64,000 bases of DNA. Origin: G963717155 sp963717155. GTDB taxonomy: Bacteria > Actinomycetota > Thermoleophilia > Gaiellales > JALYLC01. Made by a program: the position numbers and the translations under genes. This document shows, piece by piece, positions 16,807 to 26,254 of the stretch. The DNA lies in contig OY970326.1 of NCBI GenBank assembly GCA_963717155.1, positions 3,968,001 to 4,032,000 of the forward strand, read 5' to 3'. The first letter of the stretch is position 1. Every line of letters begins with the position of its first letter. The notes under the pieces were generated by a model. That model was given only the letters and a program-made list of their open reading frames with translations. It searched no databases and had not been told where the DNA came from.

Positions 16807-17196
16807 ATGTCGATTCATCGAAGCGCTGCGCCGTCGCACCCGCGGCGAACCTCGTGGAGGCTATTGCTGGCGTCGCTCGCGGTCGCGCTCGTCGCCGTCT
16901 CCGCCTCGACCGACAGCGCGGCTGCAGCAGCGCCCCCGGCGAAGGGCGAGTGCATCGGGACTGGCAAGGGCGCCACCTGGAAGTACCAGGGCCAGAAGGG
17001 CACCTCGTACACCGTGCTCGGCGTCAGTGGCGCACCCTGCCCGCTGGGCCTCAAATGGCTCATGCGGCTCACGAGCTCGCACGGCATGGTGAGGACGGGT
17101 CCAAAGGGCTGGCAGTGCATCGTCACCTCGGTCGTCGGCGAGTGCACGATCAAGGGCGGCGGCATCTTCGAGTGGATGCCGAAGCTCAAGAAGTAA
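16807..17196 (+). CDS. Small secreted protein, hypothetical
   Basis: 129 residues from the ATG at 16807. A basic N-terminus and a hydrophobic alanine-rich segment (LLLASLAVALVAVSASTDSA) form a Sec signal, leaving a mature protein of about 85 residues. The mature part has four cysteines (CIGTG, APCPLG, WQCIVT, GECTIK), which could form two disulfides. I do not recognise the family. It is convergent with the DUF899 gene. Confidence 0.6.
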   Translation: MSIHRSAAPSHPRRTSWRLLLASLAVALVAVSASTDSAAAAAPPAKGECIGTGKGATWKYQGQKGTSYTVLGVSGAPCPLGLKWLMRLTSSHGMVRTGPKGWQCIVTSVVGECTIKGGGIFEWMPKLKK

Positions 17197-17213
17197 CGGG
17201 GAGAGCCGGAGGG

Positions 17214-17999
17214 TCAGGCGCTGAAGTTCGGCGTCGCGTCGCGCTCGCGGTCCGCTCGACCCTTCGGCTCCTCCCAGTCCTCCTGGCGACCGAGCGCCGT
17301 CAGATCGAGGAAGTAGTACGAGCCGCCGGTCATCTCGGCGCCGCGTGCGTAGGTCGAGTTGGTATGGAAGACGGTGTCGCCGTCGCGCAGGAAGAAGCTC
17401 GTACCCGGCATCTCGAACGGCTGCTCGCCGTCGACGAACTCCGCCTGCCCCAGCTGCCTGAACTCCTCCGCGGTCCGGAAGTTGTACTCGAACGGCGTCA
17501 CGGAATCGTCGAGAGTGACGTGGAAGTCGTAGTTGAAGTCGCTGCCGTGGGAGGAGTACCAGGGGAACGTCCAGCCCTTGCGCGCCTTGTAGCGCTCGAT
17601 CTTCGCGAGCGGCGCGCGCGACACGTAGGCGAGCGTGGTATCCCTGGTGTGGAGGTGCGCGAGCAGCCCCGGCGACATCTCGTCGGCGCCCGCCGAGCAG
17701 CTCGGGCAGCCCTCCTCCCAACGTGGGTCGAACATGAAATGGCCGACGATGAGCTGGCGGCGCCCCTCGAACAGGTCGAGCAGTCCGGCCGGCCCGTCAG
17801 GGCCCTCGAAGACGTACTGCTTGTCGATCCTGACCATCGGCATGCGACGTCGCTCGGCATTCAGCGCGTCCCGTCGCCTGGTCAGCTCCTTCTCCTGCTC
17901 CAGCAGTCGCTTGCGCGCGATCAGCCACTCGGCCTGCGTCACTACATCCGGAAGGGTCATGGCGCTCGTCTCCGGTCTCGGTGTCGTGTCACTCGACAT
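17214..17999 (-). CDS. DUF899 family thioredoxin-like protein
   Basis: 261 residues matching DUF899: EWLIARKRLLEQEKELTRRR near the N-terminus, LFEGRRQLIVGHFMFDPRWE, a CPSCSAGAD motif, FPWYSSHGSDFNYDFHVT, and the tail GGSYYFLDLTALGRQEDWEE. The CPSC sits where thioredoxin-fold proteins place a redox CxxC, so thiol chemistry is plausible. There is no signal peptide. An ATG 39 bases downstream (MTLPDVV) is an alternative start. Confidence 0.88.
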   Translation of the reverse strand: MSSDTTPRPETSAMTLPDVVTQAEWLIARKRLLEQEKELTRRRDALNAERRRMPMVRIDKQYVFEGPDGPAGLLDLFEGRRQLIVGHFMFDPRWEEGCPSCSAGADEMSPGLLAHLHTRDTTLAYVSRAPLAKIERYKARKGWTFPWYSSHGSDFNYDFHVTLDDSVTPFEYNFRTAEEFRQLGQAEFVDGEQPFEMPGTSFFLRDGDTVFHTNSTYARGAEMTGGSYYFLDLTALGRQEDWEEPKGRADRERDATPNFSA

Positions 18000-18055
18000 G
18001 TAGACCGGCCGGTGGCCGGCGAATCATCGCTCCACCGGTTCACTAGAGTGCGGGC

Positions 18056-18334
18056 ATGTGCCGATCCATTCGCCCACTGCATAACTACGACCCGCCGACC
18101 TCCGACGAGGAGATCCGCGAGGCCGCCCTCCAGTACGTGCGCAAGGTCAGCGGGACGACCCGCCCGTCCGCGGCCAACACGGCAGCGTTCGAGCACGCGG
18201 TCGAGGCCGTGACCGCCGCGACGGCCGAGCTGCTCGGCGCGCTCGTCACCACCGCCGCACCGCGCAACCGGGCCGCCGAGATCGCCCGTGCCAGGGAGCG
18301 CTCGCTCGCTCGCTTCGCGCCGCAGAGCGGGTAG
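18056..18334 (+). CDS. DUF2277 family protein
   Basis: 92 residues opening with MCRSIRPLHNY and containing EIREAALQYVRKVSG and PSAANTAAFEHAVEAVTAAT, the full DUF2277 signature. Family members are about 70-95 residues and of unknown function. The invariant N-terminal MCRSI cysteine is present. Confidence 0.88.
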   Translation: MCRSIRPLHNYDPPTSDEEIREAALQYVRKVSGTTRPSAANTAAFEHAVEAVTAATAELLGALVTTAAPRNRAAEIARARERSLARFAPQSG

Positions 18335-18430
18335 CGCTCGTCGTACCTGCGCCTGCGCAGCGAGTGAGCCCCGCTCCCGGCCGCGCGCCTATGCTCTGCA
18401 AGGGATGGTTCAGCGCAGGTGATCGACGGT

Positions 18431-18710
18431 ATGAACGCGCTCGATCTCGCGCGCGTCTGCCACGTCGACCTCTCGCTCGCGCAGGCCTGGATCGACGGCC
18501 AGGAGCAGCCGAGCGACGCCGTCGTCGGGCGCTTGCGGCTCGTCCAGACCGTGATGGACGGACTCTCGCGAAACGGCCTCGGCGAGCCCGAGGAGCGCGT
18601 GGAATGGCTGCGCAATCCGAACCGCGCGTTCGGCTACGAGGCGCCGATCGACCTGCTGGCTCGCGGTGAGCCCCAGGCCGGTGCTCGACTACATCGAACG
18701 CCTGTCCTGA
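18431..18710 (+). pseudogene. Xre/MbcA/ParS-type antitoxin-like protein, frameshifted near the C-terminus
   Basis: From the ATG at 18431 (a GTG at 18419 is also in frame) the protein has a short helix-turn-helix-like part (VDLSLAQAWIDGQEQPSD). A toxin-binding type domain follows (VEWLRNPNRAFGYEAPIDLL). The expected ending, PVLDYIERLS then stop at 18710, is in the next frame, so one extra base lies about 18671-18678 near a CCCC run. Intact length would be about 93 residues. No RES/MbcT-type toxin gene is next to it, so it could be a solitary regulator or relic. The 3' end overlaps the convergent membrane gene by about 22 bp. Confidence 0.6.
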
Positions 18711-19443
18711 CGGCTGACGGCGAGACCCGCCAGGAGCGGCACCGTCGCCGGGATCGTGTGGAAGACGCCGAGCAGGAGCCCGAAGCCGAGGGCGGAGACG
18801 AGCACGACGGCCGCGACGCGGCCGCGGGGCCGCCCCTCGCACCACGAGCAGCGCGCCGAGCACCGCCGCGCCGAACAGGTCGCCGTAGCCCATCGTCACC
18901 GGGCCGAGCGTCGCGTCCTGGAAGCTCGGCAGACCTGCCGGCGTGACGGCGTGGTGCAGCGCGTTCGAGGTGTTGCCGACGTCACCCGTCGCGACGAGCA
19001 GGACGTCGAGCGCGACCAGCGCGACGAGTCCGAGGCGCAGCGCGGACGGCGGCGCGACCGCCTGCGAGCAGCGTGGCGAGCAGGCTGCAGGCACACGCGA
19101 TCGCGACCGCCCGACCCAGCTCGCCGAGCACGCTGTGCGGTTGCAGCAGGCTCAGCGCGACGGCTACGGCGGCCATGCACAGCACCGCTCCCCGCCACGC
19201 GGGCGCCGCGACGGCTGATCCGAGCAGCGCGAGTGCGGGCGTCACGATCGCGAGCTCCGCGAGCCGGTTCGCGAGCGACGCGTCGAGCGAGAGCCCGACG
19301 ACGAACGCGACGAGGATGCCCGGCAGCACGAGCGCCCAGGCCCGGCTCCGGAGCGACTCGGGCAGCAAGAGACGGGTTCCCGGCAGCATGATCGCGCCCG
19401 CCTGCACGACGCACAGCGTTGCGTAGGCGGGTGCAATGCTCAC
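18689..19443 (-). pseudogene. Multi-pass membrane protein, two frameshifts
   Basis: Starts at GTG 19443 (SIAPAYATLCVVQAGAIMLPG). Hydrophobic segments continue as ALVLPGILVAFVVGLSL and AVLCMAAVAVALSLL. At about 19065 the transmembrane sequence moves to the next frame (LRLGLVALVALDVLLVATG, then YGDLFGAAVLGALLVV). At about 18825-18835 it moves again (VAAVVLVSALGFGLLLGVF), ending at TAG 18689. Together they describe a protein of about 250 residues with seven or so helices. Family not recognised. Two indels in one gene suggest sequence error or decay. Confidence 0.55.
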
Positions 19444-19484
19444 GCGTGCCACGCTATCCGGCCGCGCGGCCGTAGGATTCGCCG

Positions 19485-20381
19485 GTGTCCACGCATCCAT
19501 ACGAGGGGACGATGGCCGTCGTCCGGCGCGCCCTCGACCGCCACTTCCCCGCCATCGATCCTGGCGATGCCGCCTGGCAAGGCCACATCGGCCTGTCCGA
19601 GGTGCCCGTTCGCGCCGACGTGATCGGGCTCGCCGGCACGCCCCACGCCCTCGTGCGCATACAGGCGCGCGTGGTCGATCTGCCGCTCGACGGAGCGCTC
19701 GCGCAGGCGCTTGCGGTCGAACAGGCCTCGCTTCCGATCGGTCGACTGGAGCACGATGGGCGCGGCGTCGTCGCCACCGCATCCCTGCTCGGCGGCGGGA
19801 CGCTCGACGTCGAGGAGGCGATCACCGCGGCGTACGCCGTCGCGGCGGTGGCCGAGGCGGCGGTCGGCCACCTCACCGCGAGAATCGCGGGCGCCGATCC
19901 GGGCGGCCTCGATCTCGAGCCAGAGAACGTCAACGTGCCGCGCGATGCGGAGGAGCGGATCACCCGCGCTGAGGACCAGGTCGAGCAGATGCTGACCGCC
20001 GCCTACGGCGGCTTCAACCGCGATCCGGCATGGGGCTACAACGGCCCGTTCGGATCGGCGCGGGTCTTCGTCGACGTCCGCCCGTTCCTCGGCGAGTCGA
20101 CGATCGTGCGTGTGGCCTCCCCCGTGCTATCCCGCATCGATCTCTCGCCGGAGCTCGCCCTCCGCGCCCTCGAGATCGCGAGCGGCTCGCAGCTCGGGCA
20201 CTTCTCGTACCTTCCCGAGCGGCAGGAGCTGTGGTTCGAGCACACGCTGCTCGGCGACGCGCTCGACCCCGAGGAGTTCCAGCTCGCGGTCGACACCGTC
20301 GCCCGCGTCGCGGACGGCGAGGATGACGATCTCGCCAGGCGCTTCGGCGGCCTGCGCTACGCCGACCTCTCCGCCGGGTAG
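19485..20381 (+). CDS. YbjN/type III chaperone-like two-domain protein
   Basis: 298 residues from a GTG at 19485; an ATG at 19511 is an alternative start. Two related alpha/beta halves (about 10-150 and 165-285) have a pattern like the YbjN/type III secretion chaperone fold: RVFVDVRPFLGESTIVRVAS, then LALRALEIASGSQLGHFSYL and a C-terminal helical stretch. No catalytic motif is present. It is divergent from the frameshifted membrane gene, with 41 bp between starts. Fold assignment is tentative and the role unknown. Confidence 0.6.
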   Translation: MSTHPYEGTMAVVRRALDRHFPAIDPGDAAWQGHIGLSEVPVRADVIGLAGTPHALVRIQARVVDLPLDGALAQALAVEQASLPIGRLEHDGRGVVATASLLGGGTLDVEEAITAAYAVAAVAEAAVGHLTARIAGADPGGLDLEPENVNVPRDAEERITRAEDQVEQMLTAAYGGFNRDPAWGYNGPFGSARVFVDVRPFLGESTIVRVASPVLSRIDLSPELALRALEIASGSQLGHFSYLPERQELWFEHTLLGDALDPEEFQLAVDTVARVADGEDDDLARRFGGLRYADLSAG

Positions 20382-20383
20382 CG

Positions 20384-20860
<477 letters not shown>

Positions 20861-20862
20861 GC

Positions 20863-21771
20863 CTAGACCTCCCCGGCGCCGTGCAGCGCCAGACTCGCGG
20901 GAATCGGGACGGGGCGGCCGGCGGCGCGCGCGAGGGCCGCGCCGATCGCGCGGCGGGCGATCACGGCGGCCATGGCCCTGCGGTAGCCCTCGGAGCCCCG
21001 GACGTCCGAGATCGGCTGGCTCGCCGCGGCGACGGCATCGCCCGCCGCCCGGATCGCCTCGCTTCCACCGTTGTCGCCGACGACGAGCACCTCGGCCTCG
21101 GGCACGCGATGGATCGTCGGCGCGAGCGCCGTGATCGCGATCCGCGCGTCGGTCACCGAGCCGCTCACGTCGAGCGTGACCTGGCAGGCGACTCCGACGA
21201 TCGCGATCTCCATGTGCCGGCGGTACTCGAGCCGGACGTAGCAGGAGCCCGTGCCCGCGGGCGGAGCGGGCAGGAGCACGGATGTCAGCAGCTCGTCCGG
21301 CTCGGCCCGCGTCTTGCCGGGCCCGACGAAGAGGTCGGCGACCGGTACGTCGCGGATTCCGCGCGCCGACGTGAGAGTGGCGATCGCACCGGCGCAGATC
21401 AAGGGCGCTCCGGTGTCCATCGCAGGCGACCCGTTCATCACGTTCCCACCGATCGTGCCGACGTTCCGCGTGGCGTGCGACCCCACGATCGCCGACGCGT
21501 CCGCGAGGCCGCTGAAGCGCTCGCGGATCAGCGGATGCGCGGTGATGTCCGCGTGGCTCACGAGCGCGCCGAGAACGAGGCCGCCCTGACCGTTGGAGCG
21601 GATGCCGGCCAGATCGCGCACGCGGTGGATCGCGCACAGCGCCTCGGGCAGCGGCGCCTTGCCATTGCGTGCGCCGACGACCAGATCGGTGCCTCCGGCG
21701 ATCGGCCGTGCGCCGGCGGCCACCGCCGCGAGCACGTCGTCAAGCGACTCGGGCGCGATGTACGTGCTCAC
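20863..21771 (-). CDS. Molybdenum hydroxylase FAD-binding subunit (CoxM-like)
   Basis: 302 residues with the PCMH-type FAD domain: ARPIAGGTDLVVGARNG, then the second FAD motif ATRNVGTIGGNVMNGSP, then the CO dehydrogenase flavoprotein C-terminal domain. The GTG start overlaps the stop of the large-subunit gene (GTGA). It accepts electrons from the [2Fe-2S] subunit. The final acceptor is unknown. Confidence 0.9.
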   Translation of the reverse strand: MSTYIAPESLDDVLAAVAAGARPIAGGTDLVVGARNGKAPLPEALCAIHRVRDLAGIRSNGQGGLVLGALVSHADITAHPLIRERFSGLADASAIVGSHATRNVGTIGGNVMNGSPAMDTGAPLICAGAIATLTSARGIRDVPVADLFVGPGKTRAEPDELLTSVLLPAPPAGTGSCYVRLEYRRHMEIAIVGVACQVTLDVSGSVTDARIAITALAPTIHRVPEAEVLVVGDNGGSEAIRAAGDAVAAASQPISDVRGSEGYRRAMAAVIARRAIGAALARAAGRPVPIPASLALHGAGEV

Positions 21772-24065
21772 GCGTCTGCCCCCGTGATCGCCGACCAGAC
21801 GCGGTCGGGCGTCATCGGAAGGGTCGTGACGTGGCGGCCGATCACCCGCGCGATCGCATTCCCGACGGCCCCCGGGGTCGGAACGCATGGCGGCTCGCCA
21901 ACGCCCTTCGAGCCACTCGGGCCGCCCGCAGAGAGGTCGGGCGCATCGACGAAGGCGATCGTGATCGGGGGCGCGTCCGAGCAGGTCTGGAGCTTGTAGT
22001 CGAGCAGGCCGGGGTTCAGCTGGCTCCCATCGGCGCTCAGTACCGAGCCCTCGAGCAGCGCCTCGCCGATGCCCATGACGACGCCGCCCTCCACCTGGCC
22101 CTCGGCGCCGATCGGATTGAGGATGACGCCGCAGTCGTGCACCGCGACGGCCTCGAGCACCCGCACGACCCCGGTCTCGCGGTCGACGCGGCAGCGCAGC
22201 GCGTGCGTGATGAACGTCGGAGCGAGGAACGACTCCATGCCCAGCCGCCCGACACAGGTGGACGCATCGCACTCCGGAGCCTCGACGGGCGTGCTCGAGC
22301 CGCGACCCAGCAACAGCTTGCCCCCGTGCGCGGTGGCGGCCAGCTCCTTGATCGGCACCTGCCGCTCGGGGCTTCCCTTGACCTGCACGGCGCCGTCCGT
22401 CAGCTCGAGATCGCCACGGTCGGCCTCGAGCGCGTCGGATGCGAGGTCGAGCAGCTGCTCGCGCACCTGCTGGGCGGCTTCAATCACCGCACGACCGTTG
22501 TTGAACGTGGTCTGGGAGCCGGAGGCGCCCCCGTCCCAGCCACCCGCAGCGGTGTCCTGCGAGAGGATGCTGAAGTCCTCGGGCTGCATGCCGAGCTGCT
22601 CGGCGACCAGGATCGGGAGTGCCATGACCGCACCGGTGCCGCACTCCATCGCTCCGGTGATGATCGTGCCCGATCCGTCCGCCTCGAGCTTCACGAAGGC
22701 GCCGGACGCCTGCGTGAACGAGGGCCACCAGCCGACGGCCACGCCGATCGCCTCGTCGGGGGGAAGCTCCTTGCCGTAGCCGATCAGCTCGCACGCCTTC
22801 TCGAGCGTCTCGGCCGCACCGATCGCGTTGAAGATCTGGCGCGTCGGGCCCTCATCGCCCTCGTGCACGATGTTGCGGCGCCGCAGCTCGACGGGATCGA
22901 GCCCGATCTCGCGCGCGACGGCGTCGAGGTGCTGCTCGAGCGCCCAGCAGACCTGCGGCGCGGTCGGTGCCCGCACGGAGCCGGAGGGGACGTTGTTCGT
23001 GTAGGCGAGCTCGGCCTCGACCGAGATGTGCGGAATCCGGTATGGCCCGACCGCGTGCATGGCCGCGAGCTGCGGGAAGAACGCGGCATCAGCCGTGTAG
23101 GCGCCGTTGTCGATGACCAGCTTGCCCCTCCGTGCGACCAGCGTGCCGTCACGGCGAACGCCGGTCTCGAGCTCGATCGCCATTCCCTCGCGGCGATGGT
23201 CCGGCACCGTGAACTCCTCGCGACGCGAGAAGACGAGCTTCACCGGGCGACCCGCAGCGCGAGCGAGGGCGGCGACGTGCGCCTCGAAATGGGGCTCGCA
23301 CTTGCCGCCGAAGCCACCGCCCAGGAGCGGCGCGATGATGCGAACGCGAGCCTCCGGCAGCTGGAGCGTGTGCGCGACGGTGCTGCGCGCCGGGAACGGC
23401 ACCTGCGTCGACGACCAGATCGTGACGTGGTCGCCCTCCCACTGCGCGATCACCGCGTGGGGCTCGATCGGCGCCGCGTGGGACATATCGGCGATGTAGC
23501 GCCCGCGCACGACGACCTCGGCCTCGCCCATGCCCGCGTCCACGTCGCCCTTGACGATCGTCGAGCGGGATGCGCAGTTGCCGGAGCGAACGAGATCCTC
23601 GAGCGCCTCGTAGGACTCCCACGACGGATGGATCAGCGGCGCGCCGTCGGCCAGTGCGGCCTCGGGATCCGAGATGGCGGGCAACGCCTCGAACTCGATC
23701 TCGACGAGCTCGGCGGCGCGCGCGGCGATGTCGGGCGTCAGCGCGGCGACCGCCGCGACGACCTCGCCCTCGAAACGCACGACGTCCTTCGCGAAGAGCC
23801 TGCGGTCGGGAACGAACGGCCCGTGCAGCACGTCCGGAACGTCCGCCTGCGTGATCACCGCGAGCACGCCCGGGAGGGCGCGCGCCTTCGACGTGTCGAC
23901 CCGAACGAGCCGCGCGTGGGTCGTAGGTGCATACACGAACCGCGCGTGCAGCATGCCCGTGAGCGTCATGTCGGCCGTGTACCGTCCGAGACCGGTGACC
24001 TTGTCCTTGCCGTCCGGCCGGATGAACGGCCTGCTCTCGGTACGGGGCTCCTCGACCGTAGCCAC
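21768..24065 (-). CDS. Molybdenum hydroxylase large subunit (CoxL/XdhB-like)
   Basis: 765 residues from the GTG at 24065, which has GGAG a few bases upstream. Mo-cofactor features include GRYTADMTLTGMLHARFVYA, the glycine motif LLGGGFGGKCEPHFEAH, and a C-terminal active-site region ending in GPSGSKGVGEPPCVPTPGAV. The AYxCSFR loop of true form I CO dehydrogenase is absent (the corresponding segment reads SVRAPTAPQVCWALE), so the substrate is more likely a purine, aldehyde, nicotinate or other N-heterocycle. It is the first gene of a compact three-gene operon with 4-bp overlaps. No maturation gene accompanies it here. Confidence 0.9.
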   Translation of the reverse strand: MATVEEPRTESRPFIRPDGKDKVTGLGRYTADMTLTGMLHARFVYAPTTHARLVRVDTSKARALPGVLAVITQADVPDVLHGPFVPDRRLFAKDVVRFEGEVVAAVAALTPDIAARAAELVEIEFEALPAISDPEAALADGAPLIHPSWESYEALEDLVRSGNCASRSTIVKGDVDAGMGEAEVVVRGRYIADMSHAAPIEPHAVIAQWEGDHVTIWSSTQVPFPARSTVAHTLQLPEARVRIIAPLLGGGFGGKCEPHFEAHVAALARAAGRPVKLVFSRREEFTVPDHRREGMAIELETGVRRDGTLVARRGKLVIDNGAYTADAAFFPQLAAMHAVGPYRIPHISVEAELAYTNNVPSGSVRAPTAPQVCWALEQHLDAVAREIGLDPVELRRRNIVHEGDEGPTRQIFNAIGAAETLEKACELIGYGKELPPDEAIGVAVGWWPSFTQASGAFVKLEADGSGTIITGAMECGTGAVMALPILVAEQLGMQPEDFSILSQDTAAGGWDGGASGSQTTFNNGRAVIEAAQQVREQLLDLASDALEADRGDLELTDGAVQVKGSPERQVPIKELAATAHGGKLLLGRGSSTPVEAPECDASTCVGRLGMESFLAPTFITHALRCRVDRETGVVRVLEAVAVHDCGVILNPIGAEGQVEGGVVMGIGEALLEGSVLSADGSQLNPGLLDYKLQTCSDAPPITIAFVDAPDLSAGGPSGSKGVGEPPCVPTPGAVGNAIARVIGRHVTTLPMTPDRVWSAITGADA

Positions 24066-24184
24066 ACGCGCTCCTTGATCCGCTCGGGTGCTAGCAAGAC
24101 AAGGTGTACCAGACCGACGGCGCGCGGCGTCGCGCAGACGAGGGACGTTGACAGGCGCCCGGCCGCCGTGCAGCATCCGCCCAG

Positions 24185-24664
24185 ATGAGCGCACAACGAG
24201 ATCCGGACATCCCGCGCGGAATCCACCACACCGGCTACACGGTCTCGAACCTCGAACGGTCGCTCGACTTCTACCAGGGCCTGCTGGGCCTCGAGCTGAT
24301 CAGGCGCCAGGACAAGCAGGGCGGCTACCTCGGCGCGATCGTCGGCTATCCGGACGCGCACGTGCGCCAGGCGCATCTGCGCGTCCCGGGCGACGGCCAC
24401 GTGCTCGAGCTGTTCGAGTACCTCACGCCGGAGAGCAGCACCCCTGAGCCGTTCGAGCCGCGGAATGTCGGGACGCCGCATCTGTGCCTGCTCACGGACG
24501 ACCTGCCGGCGCTCTACGAGCGCCTCGTCGCTGCGGGCGTCGACACGTTCGTGAGCCCCCCGGTCCTGGTCGACACGGGCTTCAACACCGGCGGCTACGG
24601 GCTGTACCTCCGGGATCCCGACGGGATCCTGGTCGAGCTGTTCCAGCCCGCCCCGCCGCGCTGA
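24185..24664 (+). CDS. VOC superfamily (glyoxalase/dioxygenase-like) protein
   Basis: 159 residues with two beta-alpha-beta-beta-beta modules: IHHTGYTVSNLERSLDFYQG at the N-terminus and GTPHLCLLTDDLPALYERL in the second half, ending YLRDPDGILVELFQP. Candidate metal ligands are the histidine in IHHTGY, the glutamate in LELFEY, the histidine in PHLCL and the terminal VELFQ glutamate. That pattern suits lactoylglutathione lyase, epimerase or extradiol dioxygenase chemistry; which one is not decidable. It is divergent from the Mo hydroxylase operon, 119 bp apart. Confidence 0.82.
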   Translation: MSAQRDPDIPRGIHHTGYTVSNLERSLDFYQGLLGLELIRRQDKQGGYLGAIVGYPDAHVRQAHLRVPGDGHVLELFEYLTPESSTPEPFEPRNVGTPHLCLLTDDLPALYERLVAAGVDTFVSPPVLVDTGFNTGGYGLYLRDPDGILVELFQPAPPR

Positions 24665-24770
24665 CGGCAGCGAATCGCGCGAATCTCTCTCGGAGACCGT
24701 CAGGTTCCCGGGCTTCAAGGGTCCCATCAGGTGGAGGCACCACCGACGACCCCTGAACCGGAGCCCGCTG

Positions 24771-26228
24771 ATGACGCGCCATGCACCCAGCTCGATCGAC
24801 ATGCGTACTGCCGAGCCGAACCGCACGACCGAGCGCGCGCAGGCACCGCTGGCGCTCCTCGAGGTCGCGGAGGCCCTGGCAGAGAGCGTTCGGAAGCTGG
24901 TGCCATCGTGCACCGCCGCAGTCGTTGCCGAGATCGGCCCGGCGTGGCAGCTGCTCGCACAGTGCGGCACGGTCGACGTCGCGGCAGACTGGCGCACGCC
25001 ATTCGCCACGCGACTCCCGAGCGGAGAGCGCGCGCGTCAGGGTGACGGGTACGCCGTCTCGGCGTTTCCGGCGAAGGACCTCCGGGCGCTCGTGATCCTG
25101 ATCGCCGAGCCCGAGGCGCGGGTTCCCTTGCGGGTGGACGCGACGATCCGACGGCTGCTCGACGAGGGCGGGGCCCTGCTCGACGAGGCGCTCGCGGCGC
25201 AGCAGCACGACCGGGCCGTCCGCCGTGTGACGTTGCTCGAGCGCGCCCGGCCCGGGGTCAGGCCATCCCGCGTGACCGACGATGTCGAGGCCGCGATCTC
25301 GTCGCTGTGGCCGCGCGCGTCCGTCCACTTCCACGACCTCGACACGATCCACGATGCACCGTGGTCGACTCGCCGGCTCGTGCAGACCGCCTTCGACCTC
25401 GACCGGCTGGTCGTGGACGACGCGACCGGATCCGGCCTGCTCCCGGCGGGTCTGTCCTACCGCGTCGCGATCCCGTTCCGATCTCGCCGGGGAGCCTTCC
25501 TCGTGCAGCCGTGGGCAGGTGGCGAGGACCTCGACATCGAGAGCGTCGCCGCAGCGAGCGCGATCGCGCGGACGGCCGAGCTGCTTGACCGGCAGCACGC
25601 GCTGACGACCGAGATCGGCAACCTGCGGCGTGAAGACATCGACTCGGCGATCGCGGGCGACGATCTCGAGCGGCCTGCCTGCGCCTTGGTGCCGAGCCGT
25701 GCGGCGGCCGTCGACGTGTTCCAGCGCGTCGAGGCCCTGCGCACGCTCAAGTGCCTGGCCGATCAGGCATGTCACGCAGGACTGGCCCACTCCGACGGCG
25801 TCGCCGAGCGCGCCGTCCGCATCGCGACCTCGATGCAGCTCGACCACGATGCCGTGCTCGCGATCCAGCTCGCGGGGGAGCTGCACGAGATCGGCACGCT
25901 CCTGGGCGGGGACGAGGAGCTGTCCGACGCCGCAATGGCGGCCCTCGCCGGCACGATGATCCGCGCGTGCGGACTTCCCGAGGCCGCGACGATCGTCGAG
26001 AGCATGCACGAGCAGTTCGACGGGTCGTGGATCCCGCTCGGTCGCGCCGGCGAGAAGATCCCGGTCGGATCGCGCATCCTCGCGGTAGCCGACCGTCTCG
26101 AGACGGCGCTCGAAGGCGATCCCGGGGACGAGGCGATCGGGGCCGCAGTCATGCGCCTCGAAGCGCAGTCGGGGGCCGCGTTCGATCCGCGTGTCGTGCA
26201 GGTCGCGCTGCGCACGCGGCAGCAGTAG
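24771..26228 (+). CDS. GAF-like/degenerate HD-GYP protein
   Basis: 485 residues. Residues 20-290 look like two GAF-type sensory modules. The C-terminal third is laid out like an HD-GYP phosphodiesterase (HSDGVAERAVRIA about 340, AGELHEIGTLLGG about 371, MHEQFDGSWIPLGRAG about 412, AFDPRVVQVAL at the end). The metal-binding and GYP residues are changed: HD is HE, HHExxDGxGYP is reduced to MHEQFDGSW, and the DIGK lysine is missing. It is therefore probably catalytically inactive and may act as a sensor or c-di-GMP-binding regulator. An intact HD-GYP lies 2.5 kb downstream. Confidence 0.75.
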   Translation: MTRHAPSSIDMRTAEPNRTTERAQAPLALLEVAEALAESVRKLVPSCTAAVVAEIGPAWQLLAQCGTVDVAADWRTPFATRLPSGERARQGDGYAVSAFPAKDLRALVILIAEPEARVPLRVDATIRRLLDEGGALLDEALAAQQHDRAVRRVTLLERARPGVRPSRVTDDVEAAISSLWPRASVHFHDLDTIHDAPWSTRRLVQTAFDLDRLVVDDATGSGLLPAGLSYRVAIPFRSRRGAFLVQPWAGGEDLDIESVAAASAIARTAELLDRQHALTTEIGNLRREDIDSAIAGDDLERPACALVPSRAAAVDVFQRVEALRTLKCLADQACHAGLAHSDGVAERAVRIATSMQLDHDAVLAIQLAGELHEIGTLLGGDEELSDAAMAALAGTMIRACGLPEAATIVESMHEQFDGSWIPLGRAGEKIPVGSRILAVADRLETALEGDPGDEAIGAAVMRLEAQSGAAFDPRVVQVALRTRQQ

Positions 26229-26254
26229 CGAGCAGCACGGCTACCGTTGCCCGG

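Noticed and set aside
21768..24065. Form I carbon monoxide dehydrogenase
   Set aside because: The AYxCSFR active-site loop is absent.
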